A DNA stretch of 64,000 bases from CAZDDB01 sp963843285 (lineage in GTDB: Bacteria; Acidobacteriota; HRBIN11; JAKEFK01). Under the pieces are notes generated by a model, which saw only the letters and a program-made list of their open reading frames with translations, did not search any database and was not told the origin of the DNA. Shown piece by piece: positions 57,244-64,000 of this stretch. The DNA lies in the NCBI GenBank assembly GCA_963843285.1, contig CAWJJO010000002.1, positions 310,001-374,000 on the forward strand, in the 5' to 3' direction. Within the stretch, counting starts at the first letter, position 1, and each line of letters starts with the position of its first letter. A program made the translations under genes and the position numbers.

Positions 57244-58676
57244 TGGGCCTCCAACAGCTCCGGGAAGGGTGCCATAACTTCTACAGTATTCGAAGGCGCG
57301 GAATGATTTCCCGCGAGATCGTAAGCTACCACATAATAGCTGTAAGTATTCCCCCCTGCAACATCCAGATCGTAGTGCGTGGTGCGTTTGAGCGAACCCG
57401 CGTGAGTGAAGGCTCCCCCATTTACTGCTCGGTGGAGTTCGTACCCGTAAACAGATTCGTTGTCGACCGCCTGGTTCCATGTCAAAAAGATCTGTCCTTT
57501 TTCGCAGACAGCTTTCAGCTCGGGGCCTTCCATCGGCCAGACCGGCGACTGTTTGTCGGAACTTTCGGGAGCCTGCAGACTTCCTTTGGGCCACAGGACA
57601 CAGGTGACTTTGTGGAACGTTTCATCCAGGTTCTTGCACACATTGCCGTAGGTGCAAAGTATGATCTGGTGTTCGCGTCCTTCTCTCGCTTTTTTCGGCA
57701 GATCGGGATCCGCCAGAAGCGCTCGCGCCATCCCGATCAAATCCGCATTTCCTTCGCGCAGAATCATTTCGGCCTGCGCAGGCGTACGAATTTTGCCGGT
57801 ACTGATCACCGAAACACGGTGTCCACGTTCATTGAGGTAGCGTTTGATTTCAGCACTGACGGGAACATTCGCTAGATCCGGGTACGCGGCCCCCGGCATG
57901 CAACGATCGCCCGAATAACCGGTGTAGGGATACAATGGTGTGCCCGGTTTGTGGATCGCATCTTCAAATTTGCCGCCCGCGGAAACGCTGATCCAATCTA
58001 CTCCCAGCTGCGCCATCCGCAACGCCATCTGCCGGGAATCCTTCACCGTATACCCGTTCTTGATGCACTCTTCGCCATCAAACCGGATCCCGAGTGGAAA
58101 GTCACCGCCGATGATCTGTCTGACCCGCAAAATCACTTCGGTCATCAAACGCATCCGGTTCTCCAGCGATCTCCCGTATTCATCATTGCGTGTATTTCGA
58201 AGCGACAGGAAGGACGATAATGTGTAAGCGTGCGCCATGTGAAGTTCCACACCATCAAAGCCCGCCTCTCTGGCGCGGCCCGCCGCGGCCCCGTACGCTT
58301 CTACGATAAAGCGAATCTCTTCAAGGGAAAGGTCTTTGATTTTCTGGCGCCATCCGCTCTTTGCGATCTTTAGAAAATGGATGATCTGCGGCACGACTTT
58401 CGATGGACTGATGTCGTGAATTTCTCTTGCCAGATCCGCCAATCCGGGAATGTATTCGTCTCCGCTAAGGCGCAGCAACGGGCCGCTTTTTGCGCTGTGA
58501 ACACCCATCGCTTCCAGAACGATAAGTCCCGCTTCTCCCCGCGCAAAACGGAGATAGCGGTCGCGGATATCTTTGTTGACAAATCCGTCCTCGCCGGACA
58601 GCCGTGTGACCATGGCGGTCAGGACGATCCGGTTTGTCAACACCATCCCGTTGAGATCGATCGGTTCAAACAACAT
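57240..58676 (-). CDS. Old Yellow Enzyme-family NADH:flavin oxidoreductase fused to a fibronectin type III domain
   Basis: A 478-residue protein starting at ATG 58676. Residues 1-370 are an FMN-binding OYE barrel: LFEPIDLNGMVLTNRIVLTA, the active-site pair in GVELHMAHAYTLSSFLSLRN, NDEYGRSLENRMRL, and GNADLIGMARALLADPDLP. Residues about 385-470 (LKAVCEKGQIFLTWNQAVDN; YGYELHRAVNGGAF; YSYYVVAYDLAGNHSAPSNT) are an FnIII-like module, unusual on a cytoplasmic flavoenzyme without a signal peptide. OYE domains form the reductase part of 2-aminobenzoyl-CoA monooxygenase/reductase, which fits the neighbouring genes. The hydroxylase part is not present. Confidence 0.82.
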   Translation of the reverse strand: MLFEPIDLNGMVLTNRIVLTAMVTRLSGEDGFVNKDIRDRYLRFARGEAGLIVLEAMGVHSAKSGPLLRLSGDEYIPGLADLAREIHDISPSKVVPQIIHFLKIAKSGWRQKIKDLSLEEIRFIVEAYGAAAGRAREAGFDGVELHMAHAYTLSSFLSLRNTRNDEYGRSLENRMRLMTEVILRVRQIIGGDFPLGIRFDGEECIKNGYTVKDSRQMALRMAQLGVDWISVSAGGKFEDAIHKPGTPLYPYTGYSGDRCMPGAAYPDLANVPVSAEIKRYLNERGHRVSVISTGKIRTPAQAEMILREGNADLIGMARALLADPDLPKKAREGREHQIILCTYGNVCKNLDETFHKVTCVLWPKGSLQAPESSDKQSPVWPMEGPELKAVCEKGQIFLTWNQAVDNESVYGYELHRAVNGGAFTHAGSLKRTTHYDLDVAGGNTYSYYVVAYDLAGNHSAPSNTVEVMAPFPELLEAQ

Positions 58677-58682
58677 AGGAAT

Positions 58683-58755
58683 TAACCACAAAGACACGAA
58701 GGCACGATGAAGAACAAAATAGAAGCCTTCGTGACTTTGTGCCTTTGTGGTTAAT
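58683..58755. repeat. family C inverted repeat (CACAAAG type)
   Basis: AACCACAAAGACACGAAGGC is mirrored by CCTTCGTGACTTTGTGCC and TTTGTGGTTAA. The terminal TTA is the TAA stop of the acyl-CoA dehydrogenase gene, and the other end touches the OYE start codon. Confidence 0.8.
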
Positions 58756-59854
58756 CCTCTTTCAAATAATGTGAGGCGATGATGGATTTCAGCACTTCGG
58801 TTGCTCCTTCGTAGATGCGCAAGGCGCGGATATCTCGATACAAACGCTCGGTGATCGATCCTTTCAGCAAGCCGATTCCTCCATGGATCTGCAAAGATTG
58901 GTCGATGATCTGCTGTGCCGCTTCTGTGGCGAATGATTTTGCCAGAGCGGATTCCAGCGTGATTCGACTCGCGCTCGAATCTTTTTTCGTAGCTGCGTCC
59001 CAGATCAGAAGTTTGGATGCCTGCAGCAGTTGTGCCATTTCCGCAATCTTGAACTGGATTCCCTGAAAATCCGAAAGCGGTTTTCCAAATTGGGAACGCT
59101 TCTTCGCATATTGCACGGCTTCTTGAAACGCCCGTTCGGCCATTCCCGTTGCTGCCGCTCCCACAGTGGACCGGAACACGTCCAATGTGCCGTAAGCAAT
59201 CTTGAGTCCGTCTCCCTCGCTTCCAAGCCGCTGCGATTCCGGAACAAAACAATTCTCCAGTTCCAATTGTCCGATCGGATGTACCGCAAGGAGTTCTTGT
59301 TGTTTGGTTCGTAATCCGGGGCTCGACGCTTCCACGATCAAGGCGGAAATTCCGCGCGAGCCATCCGAGGTGCGTGCAAAGAGTGTGTAAAAATCCGCAA
59401 GACCCGCGTTGCTGATCAATGTTTTGGTTCCGTTGAGCAAGTAGCCACCTGTAATTCTTTCCGCGCGTAAACGAAGGCCACCTGCATCCGAGCCCGCTTC
59501 CGGTTCTGTGATCGCAAAACCGCAAATCTGAATGCCTGCAGCGACAGATGGCAGATACTTTTGTTTCTGCTCTGCACTTCCGGCAAGTGAGATCGGATAG
59601 CTTCCCAATCCCTGCATGGCAAAAAGCAAATCACCGAGCGCAGTTTTTTGCGCAATTGCGTATCTTAGAAAACAGAGACCGCGTACATTCGGGGACGTCG
59701 CTACATGCTGAAGCAGTCCGGCTTGCCCCATCTTCCGGACGAGATGTCTGCAAAATTGCAGATCGCCGTTTTCTTCCGTCAGTCCGGGTTCCGAAAAAAG
59801 CCGGTCGACCGAATCTTGCAGCCTTTGCAGTTCATCCGGGAGCGGGGATATCAT
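58751..59854 (-). CDS. acyl-CoA dehydrogenase
   Basis: A 367-residue FAD enzyme. ATG 59854 overlaps the enoyl-CoA hydratase stop (ATGA 59851-59854). FAITEPEAGSDAGGLRLRAE near residue 115 and TKTLISNAGLADFYTLFART form the flavin/substrate region; QFGKPLSDFQGIQFKIAEMA and HGGIGLLKGSITERLYRDIR are conserved; the catalytic Glu is in RIYEGATEVLKSI near residue 350. In this cluster it could oxidise a CoA-bound intermediate derived from the ring of anthranilate, as in beta-oxidation. Confidence 0.92.
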   Translation of the reverse strand: MISPLPDELQRLQDSVDRLFSEPGLTEENGDLQFCRHLVRKMGQAGLLQHVATSPNVRGLCFLRYAIAQKTALGDLLFAMQGLGSYPISLAGSAEQKQKYLPSVAAGIQICGFAITEPEAGSDAGGLRLRAERITGGYLLNGTKTLISNAGLADFYTLFARTSDGSRGISALIVEASSPGLRTKQQELLAVHPIGQLELENCFVPESQRLGSEGDGLKIAYGTLDVFRSTVGAAATGMAERAFQEAVQYAKKRSQFGKPLSDFQGIQFKIAEMAQLLQASKLLIWDAATKKDSSASRITLESALAKSFATEAAQQIIDQSLQIHGGIGLLKGSITERLYRDIRALRIYEGATEVLKSIIASHYLKED

Positions 59855-60663
59855 TTCTCTCCGCGCTCTCCGCGTTGAAATTGCGGTTTCCGTTTTTCCA
59901 CGAAAGCTTGAAATCCCTCCTTGTAATCCGGATCCACCATGCATTTTGCCTGCGCTCTGGCTTCCAGTTCCAATACCTCCTGCAATCGAGGAAGTGTTTC
60001 CTGATTCAACATCCTCTTGGTGACTGCGAGACCATTTGGGGGTCCCTGTGCGAGACTGGTCGCGAGCTCCATCGTTACATCGGAGAGCTGATCGAGTGGT
60101 ACCACTGTGTTGTAAAGACCAATCTGCAACGCTTCTTGAGAAGTGATGAAATTTCCGGTCATGAGAAGTTCCGTGGCCTTTGTAAATCCTACGATTTTAG
60201 GGAGCAGATAACAGGCCCCCATGTCCGCGCCGGAAAGCCCGACGCGCACAAACAAAAACGCAATCTTTGCCGTTTCCGCCGCGATCCGGAAATCCGAAGC
60301 GATTGCAATCATCGCGCCTGCCCCCGCGGTCACTCCATTGAGGCAGGCGATCACCGGCTTTTCGAGCGATCTCATGTTCCAGATCAGATCGCAAGTCATG
60401 CGCGTAAATTGCAGGAGCTGTTCTTCTCCCTGTTCGAGGAGTGGTCCGATGATTTCGCGTACATCGCCGCCGCTGCAGAAGGCCTTTCCCCGGCCCGTGA
60501 TCACCACCACGCGCACCTGTTCTTCGTTTTGCAGATCCGAAAACAACTGTGTCAGCTCACGGTACACATCGAACGTCAGCGCGTTGTACGCTTCGGGACG
60601 GTCCAGAACGATGTTGGCGATTCCATCCAGAATGTGAAACTCAAACGACTCCGGTGTATTCAT
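59851..60663 (-). CDS. enoyl-CoA hydratase/isomerase family protein
   Basis: A 270-residue crotonase-fold protein; ATG 60663 is used since the three preceding in-frame codons are repeat sequence. VLDRPEAYNALTFDVYRELT, the oxyanion-hole segment GKAFCSGGDVREI near residue 65, NGVTAGAGAMIAIASDFRIA near residue 112 and AFLFVRVGLSGADMGACYLL near residue 135 are family hallmarks. The second catalytic Glu of classical hydratases appears to be replaced (GLSGADMG), so isomerase, hydrolase or ring-opening chemistry is as likely as simple hydration. Confidence 0.88.
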   Translation of the reverse strand: MNTPESFEFHILDGIANIVLDRPEAYNALTFDVYRELTQLFSDLQNEEQVRVVVITGRGKAFCSGGDVREIIGPLLEQGEEQLLQFTRMTCDLIWNMRSLEKPVIACLNGVTAGAGAMIAIASDFRIAAETAKIAFLFVRVGLSGADMGACYLLPKIVGFTKATELLMTGNFITSQEALQIGLYNTVVPLDQLSDVTMELATSLAQGPPNGLAVTKRMLNQETLPRLQEVLELEARAQAKCMVDPDYKEGFQAFVEKRKPQFQRGERGEK

Positions 60664-60792
60664 AAAAATCAAATATCAAAAATCAAATATCAAATAAAAA
60701 TAATTCAATAAGTAAAAAGCCCCGGAAGTTAAACCGTTCTATTGAGCGGATTTTTTACTTATGGAATTCTGTTTATTTGATTTTTGATATTG
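60664..60792. repeat. ATATCAAA inverted repeat (family D)
   Basis: Left arm with AATCAAATATCAAAAATC units and AAATAATTCAATAAGTAAAA; right arm TTTTTTACTTATGGAATTCT then GTTTATTTGATTTTTGATAT. The right arm encodes the last residues of the MarR protein (NIKNQINRIP) and its TAA stop. Confidence 0.8.
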
Positions 60793-61229
60793 CTTCCTTC
60801 CAGTCCGGCAATAAGTTTGTCCAGCGTGCGTCTCAATTGCTGCAACTCCAGCGTTTTCAGCGGACGAAACAACTTTTCGATGTCCTTGGTATGTTTTGGG
60901 ATTACGGCCTCCGCAAGTCGTTTCCCTTTTTCCGTCAGGTGCACTCTGGTTACTCTCCGGTCTTTCGGATCGGGACGGCGCTCCACCAGGCCATCCCGCT
61001 CCATCCGGTCAATCATCCCGGTCACGTTTCCGGCGGTGACCAGCAGACGCCGGGAGAGATCCATCAATGTCGTCCCGTCGTTTCCCCGGGAAAGTTGCGC
61101 CAGGATGTCAAATTGCGCCATGGTGCAGTGTCTGGCAAGCCTTGAGCGCGACCGGATGAGAATCAGGTTGTGTGTCTTGAGCAAGCGGTTCCAGACACGC
61201 AAAGCGGGGTTTTGCTCTTCCAGCATCAT
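60759..61229 (-). CDS. MarR-family transcriptional regulator
   Basis: A 156-residue winged-helix regulator: MAQFDILAQLSRGNDGTTLM, LSRRLLVTAGNVTGMIDRME with the recognition helix, and the wing RRPDPKDRRVTRVHLTEKGK. It starts within the RidA stop (ATGA) and is the third gene of the SDR-RidA-MarR unit. MarR proteins in aromatic-CoA clusters are usually repressors released by a CoA thioester; that is inference here. The C-terminal tail NIKNQINRIP comes from a family D repeat and nearly matches that of the dioxygenase. Confidence 0.9.
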   Translation of the reverse strand: MMLEEQNPALRVWNRLLKTHNLILIRSRSRLARHCTMAQFDILAQLSRGNDGTTLMDLSRRLLVTAGNVTGMIDRMERDGLVERRPDPKDRRVTRVHLTEKGKRLAEAVIPKHTKDIEKLFRPLKTLELQQLRRTLDKLIAGLEGSNIKNQINRIP

Positions 61230-61615
61230 GGCATTACCGCCGTTGCTTCGATTTCCACAAGCGCTCCGTCTTCCAGAAAATCGTCAACCACAAGAAGAGT
61301 CATGGCAGGAAAATGTTTTCCCATATGCCTGCGATAGACTTCTCCGATCTCCTTGCGGCAAGACACGTATTCCCGCTTGTCTTTCACATAGATGGTCAGC
61401 CGCCCGATATTTTCCGGTTGCGCTCCTGCCGAACGCACGACTTCCAGAACGTTGAAGATGGCGCGTTCAAACTGGGCCACCAGACCGCTGGCGAGGCTTT
61501 GATTCTCATCCCAGCCGATCTGTCCCGCCACAAACAAAATCTTTCCAACAAAGGACAGCATCCCGTTGTTGTATCCGCGCGGAGACGGCAGGCTGGAAGG
61601 CTGGATCTGTTTCAT
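61226..61615 (-). CDS. RidA/YjgF-family enamine/imine deaminase
   Basis: A 129-residue protein from ATG 61615 overlapping the SDR stop. SFVGKILFVAGQIGWDENQS, GLVAQFERAIFNVLEVVRSA, the conserved Arg in IGRLTIYVKDKREY and the Glu in LVEIEATAVMP fit the family. RidA-type enzymes hydrolyse enamines and imines; in aminoaromatic pathways a relative removes the amino group from ring-cleavage or ring-reduction products. That matches the anthranilate-derived nitrogen expected in this cluster. Confidence 0.9.
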   Translation of the reverse strand: MKQIQPSSLPSPRGYNNGMLSFVGKILFVAGQIGWDENQSLASGLVAQFERAIFNVLEVVRSAGAQPENIGRLTIYVKDKREYVSCRKEIGEVYRRHMGKHFPAMTLLVVDDFLEDGALVEIEATAVMP

Positions 61616-62310
61616 GAAAACGTTTCTCCACCGCAAAGCGAGAGAGCCTGCCCGTTAATCGCGCTATTCTCCATCAGGAACAGGATCGCCGAAGCAACTT
61701 CTCCGGTTGTGACAAATCTTTTCTGCGGATTGCGCAACCGGAACACATCCAGGAGTTCTTCAACGGATTTTCCCGTTTTTCTGGAAACGATTTCAGACGA
61801 TTCCCGCAGCATCGGAGTATCGACGAAAGACGGACAAACAGCGTTTACGGTAACTCCTTCGGCTGCCACCTCCAGCGCAAGCGACCTGGTCAGTCCGATC
61901 ACTGCGTGTTTTGTGGCGGCATACGCAGAGATGTAGGCAACGCCGATTTTTCCAGCGGTGGAAGCGATGTTGATGATCCGGCCGGACTGTTTTTCGAGCA
62001 TTGCCGGTAGGAACGCTTTCGTGCATAAAAAAACGCTCTTGACGTTGAGCTGGAAGTGCCAATCCCAGTCCGGTTCTGTCAGTTTGAGGAACGGTGCCGT
62101 GCGGACTCCTCCCGCGTTGTTGATTAACACATCTACAGGCCCGATGATGTCGCGCATCCGTTCCACTTCCAAAGCCCTGGTCAGATCGCAGCGAACCGTA
62201 GCGTCCTCACCACGAGCGCAGGTAATCACCTCATGACCGGCTGCGCGAAGAGTCTCCGCGACCCCCGCCCCGATCCCCTTCGTCCCTCCGGTCACAAGAA
62301 TTTTAGACAT
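61612..62310 (-). CDS. short-chain dehydrogenase/reductase
   Basis: A 232-residue NAD(P)-dependent oxidoreductase from ATG 62310. Cofactor motif TGGTKGIGAG at residue 7, INNAGG near residue 78, catalytic Ser in INIASTAGK, and YAATK near residue 140 form a complete SDR active site. First gene of the minus-strand catabolic unit, with a perfect palindrome (62315-62330) just before its start codon. Likely role is oxidation of a hydroxyacyl intermediate. Confidence 0.93.
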   Translation of the reverse strand: MSKILVTGGTKGIGAGVAETLRAAGHEVITCARGEDATVRCDLTRALEVERMRDIIGPVDVLINNAGGVRTAPFLKLTEPDWDWHFQLNVKSVFLCTKAFLPAMLEKQSGRIINIASTAGKIGVAYISAYAATKHAVIGLTRSLALEVAAEGVTVNAVCPSFVDTPMLRESSEIVSRKTGKSVEELLDVFRLRNPQKRFVTTGEVASAILFLMENSAINGQALSLCGGETFS

Positions 62311-62314
62311 ATAC

Positions 62315-62330
62315 CATTTATATATAAATG
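62315..62330. promoter_or_regulatory. perfect 16-bp palindrome before the SDR gene
   Basis: CATTTATATATAAATG is fully self-complementary and ends 4 nt before the SDR start codon. It is a probable operator, most simply for one of the two MarR proteins nearby. Confidence 0.5.
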
Positions 62331-62351
62331 AAGTACCGGCTGTCAATCTTG

Positions 62352-62514
62352 AAAATATCAAATATTAAAAATCAAATATCAAAAAAACATAATAAAAGAA
62401 GCAAAAAACTTGTTTGGTGACTCAGGACATGTAATGGGATTCAGCCGATTTGTGCCACGGTTACGAAGGCCAGATTCTTTACTGATGGAATTATGTTTAT
62501 TTGATTTTTGATAT
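62352..62514. repeat. ATATCAAA inverted repeat (family D)
   Basis: Left arm AAATATCAAATATTAAAAAT with CAAATATCAAAAAAACATAA; right arm CTGATGGAATTATGTTTATT then TGATTTTTGATATG. It lies in the divergent gap between the SDR gene and the plus-strand MarR gene and is longer in the middle than the other copies. Confidence 0.75.
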
Positions 62515-62528
62515 GCCCCCCTTCCAAC

Positions 62529-62556
62529 TTGACAGATCTGTGTTGCAACATATCCT
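62529..62556 (+). promoter_or_regulatory. promoter with palindromic operator of the plus-strand MarR gene
   Basis: TTGACA (62529-62534) and TATCCT (62551-62556) are 16 nt apart; the perfect palindrome TGTTGCAACA (62541-62550) fills the spacer. This is a typical position for MarR autorepression. Confidence 0.5.
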
Positions 62557-62564
62557 TACGTCCC

Positions 62565-63029
62565 ATGGGAGAAGCTCTTCGAAGACGGATCAAGCAGCAG
62601 CGGTTTGAGAGTCCGTTGCAGGAAGCCCTGCTCAACGTGCTGGTTGCGGGGAGCCACATTCGTGAGCACCTGGACCGTCTTTGCGCACCGTACGGGATTA
62701 CCCATTCGCAATACAACGTGCTCCGCATTTTGCGGGGTGCTCATCCCCACGGTCATCCACGCTGTGAGATTGCAAGCCGGATGGTGGAACGTGCTCCGGA
62801 TGTAACCAGGCTGATTGACCGTCTGGAAAAACAAGATCTGGTATCGCGGGACCGCGCTGCCAGCGACCGCCGGCTTTCCATCGCCCGGATTACGAGAAAA
62901 GGGCTCGACTTGCTGGACCAGTTGAAAATTGATGAATGGTTTGTGGAGCGATACACCGGGCGGATTTCGTCCCGCGACAAGAAACAACTCTCCCGCATTT
63001 GCGAAGACATCTACCGCGACGATCTGTAA
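62565..63029 (+). CDS. MarR-family transcriptional regulator (divergent)
   Basis: A 154-residue winged-helix regulator from ATG 62565. YGITHSQYNVLRILRGAHPH, IASRMVERAPDVTRLIDRLE with the recognition helix and the wing SRDRAASDRRLSIARITRKG are typical. It is transcribed away from the SDR-led catabolic unit and shares little sequence with the MarR protein at 60759, so the cluster may be under two different regulators. A palindrome lies in its promoter. Confidence 0.9.
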   Translation: MGEALRRRIKQQRFESPLQEALLNVLVAGSHIREHLDRLCAPYGITHSQYNVLRILRGAHPHGHPRCEIASRMVERAPDVTRLIDRLEKQDLVSRDRAASDRRLSIARITRKGLDLLDQLKIDEWFVERYTGRISSRDKKQLSRICEDIYRDDL

Positions 63030-63042
63030 GTTTTTCCCACAT

Positions 63043-63108
63043 CATGGAGTGCAGGCGTCTCGCCTGCATTATGGGTCGCAGGCCTCCGGCCCCTGCATCC
63101 TGGACTGT
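63043..63108. repeat. family B palindromic repeat
   Basis: TGGAGTGCAGGCGTCTCGCC then TGCATTATGGGTCGCAGGCC and TCCGGCCCCTGCATCC. The GCATTATGGGTCGCAGGC block is shared with the 42568 copy. It lies between the MarR gene and the kinase gene. Confidence 0.65.
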
Positions 63109-63154
63109 GTTTCGATGTTAGAATCTCTTTGAGAGTATCTGGAGAATCACCTCT

Positions 63155-64000
63155 TTGATCGATCCGGAAAAAGGAAAAGAGACCGAGGAGTTAAAGACCG
63201 TCCTGCGCACGGAAATTCGGGAGGGCATCCGCGAAGGGATGGTTCTCGAAGATCGGTATGTGATTGAAAAGGAGCTGGGGCGCGGAGGGATCGGAGCGGT
63301 ATATCTGGCGCATGATCAGCGCCTCCACAACCGGGCGGTTGTAATCAAAGTCTTGCTCCAATCTTCTGCTTTCCAACCCTGGTTCCAGAAAAAGTTTCGC
63401 CAGGAAATCGAAGCTCTCTCCCGTATCGATCATCCCGGTGTAATTGGTGTTCTGGATAACGGACAGACACCTGCCGGCACGCCATATCTGGTGATGCAGT
63501 TTGCCGAAGGAGCGAATCTTCGCAAGGTGATGAAAGAGTCACAGGCATCTTTGGAGCTTTGGCGCGTAGCGGCCATCTTGCGGCAAACGGGTGCAGCTCT
63601 CACCGCCGCACACGACAAGGGAATCTATCACTGTGACCTGAAACCGGAAAATATCATGCTTCAGAAATTGGGTGAAGATGAGGATCAGGTCCGGCTGATC
63701 GATTTCGGCGTCGCAAAAGTGCGTGACTCGCAGGTGGCAGCCAGCACCGAAACAAAAGTTGCCGGCACGTTTCACTACATGGCCCCGGAACAGTTGATGG
63801 GCCAGCCTTCCGCAACCAGCGATGTGTATGCGCTTGGCGTAATTGCGTACGAGCTGCTTTCCAATCACCTTCCGTTTGAGGCGAAAACCCCGCTAGCGCT
63901 GTATCAATTGCAGCAAGCGGGTCCGGCTGCCGTCATAGATCGTTTGCGCCCGGAAGTTTCTGAGGGGGCCAGGCAAGTGCTGGCCAAGGCTCTGTCCTTC
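63155..64000 (+). CDS. serine/threonine protein kinase, N-terminal part (cut by window end)
   Basis: The frame is open from TTG 63155 (ATG 63239 is an alternative) to the right edge, giving 282 codons. An acidic N-terminal segment (IDPEKGKETEELKTVLRTEI) precedes the kinase domain: glycine loop LGRGGIGAVYLAHD, ATP Lys in VVIKVLL, catalytic YHCDLKPENIML, metal-binding LIDFGVAK, activation-segment AGTFHYMAPEQ. The Arg of the HRD motif is Cys, so it is a non-RD kinase and may not depend on activation-loop phosphorylation. The C-terminal domains are outside the window. Confidence 0.85.
   Translation, partial: MIDPEKGKETEELKTVLRTEIREGIREGMVLEDRYVIEKELGRGGIGAVYLAHDQRLHNRAVVIKVLLQSSAFQPWFQKKFRQEIEALSRIDHPGVIGVLDNGQTPAGTPYLVMQFAEGANLRKVMKESQASLELWRVAAILRQTGAALTAAHDKGIYHCDLKPENIMLQKLGEDEDQVRLIDFGVAKVRDSQVAASTETKVAGTFHYMAPEQLMGQPSATSDVYALGVIAYELLSNHLPFEAKTPLALYQLQQAGPAAVIDRLRPEVSEGARQVLAKALSF

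Noticed and set aside
58677..59525. In-frame N-terminal extension of the OYE gene
   Set aside because: It runs through a family C repeat and antiparallel-frame sequence of the acyl-CoA dehydrogenase gene; ATG 58676 gives the conserved OYE start.
1..64000. Prophage, integrative element or genomic island
   Set aside because: No integrase, transposase, phage gene, tRNA attachment site or flanking direct repeats are visible; gene content is mostly housekeeping and metabolic.

Overview
This 64 kb window is a compact bacterial chromosome segment (roughly 50-55% GC by eye) from a Gram-negative-type organism with outer-membrane transport. An Oar-like TonB-dependent receptor with an N-terminal carboxypeptidase-regulatory domain, five sulfatase-fold exported proteins (several fused to TPRs), two DUF507 genes, Pkn2-type Ser/Thr kinases and ROK, DUF1569 and DUF72 proteins together suggest an Acidobacteriota-like lineage. 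That placement is inference from gene content. I found no rRNA, tRNA, CRISPR array or transposase.

Layout. 1-5.6 kb (minus): lspA (cut by the window edge), ileS, a coiled-coil membrane protein, a Prok-RING-like protein and hsp20. 5.9-17.6 kb (plus): an export/envelope block of sulfatase-TPR, polytopic membrane protein, TonB receptor, a frameshifted sulfatase-TPR, a third sulfatase-TPR and an alpha/beta hydrolase, mostly joined by ATGA overlaps. 17.8-26 kb: a receiver/Ser-Thr kinase hybrid, DUF1569, a GGDEF cyclase, aspA, a LysM protein and recA. 26.2-37.7 kb: a PIN toxin-antitoxin pair, a ROK kinase fused to a mannose-6-phosphate-isomerase cupin, two sulfatase-like lipoproteins, DUF72, HtrA, transaldolase, and a YtrA-type GntR regulator followed by the stump of an ABC ATPase. 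38-44.3 kb: an acyl-CoA carboxylase operon (beta subunit, biotin carboxylase, biotin carrier), then DUF721, membrane proteins and two DUF507 genes. 44.3-51.6 kb (minus): STN protein, PH-domain protein, msrA, metallophosphoesterase, PHA-region protein, response regulator, a decayed histidine kinase and metG. 52-62.3 kb (minus): three related zinc-ribbon proteins, then a catabolic cluster (creatininase-like, tryptophan 2,3-dioxygenase, kynureninase, OYE-FnIII, acyl-CoA dehydrogenase, enoyl-CoA hydratase, MarR, RidA, SDR) that looks like tryptophan to anthranilate to a CoA-bound ring-degradation route. 62.5-64 kb (plus): a divergent MarR regulator and a Ser/Thr kinase cut by the window end.

The most unusual property is the intergenic DNA. 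It carries at least six families of dispersed palindromic repeats. One is a ~240 bp double-hairpin element present in four same-orientation copies. Several families share one plan: two hairpins in a row whose outermost ends (GTAG...CTAC) are also complementary. The elements sit at the edges of translationally coupled gene blocks and often supply stop codons, start-proximal sequence or in-frame peptide to neighbouring genes.
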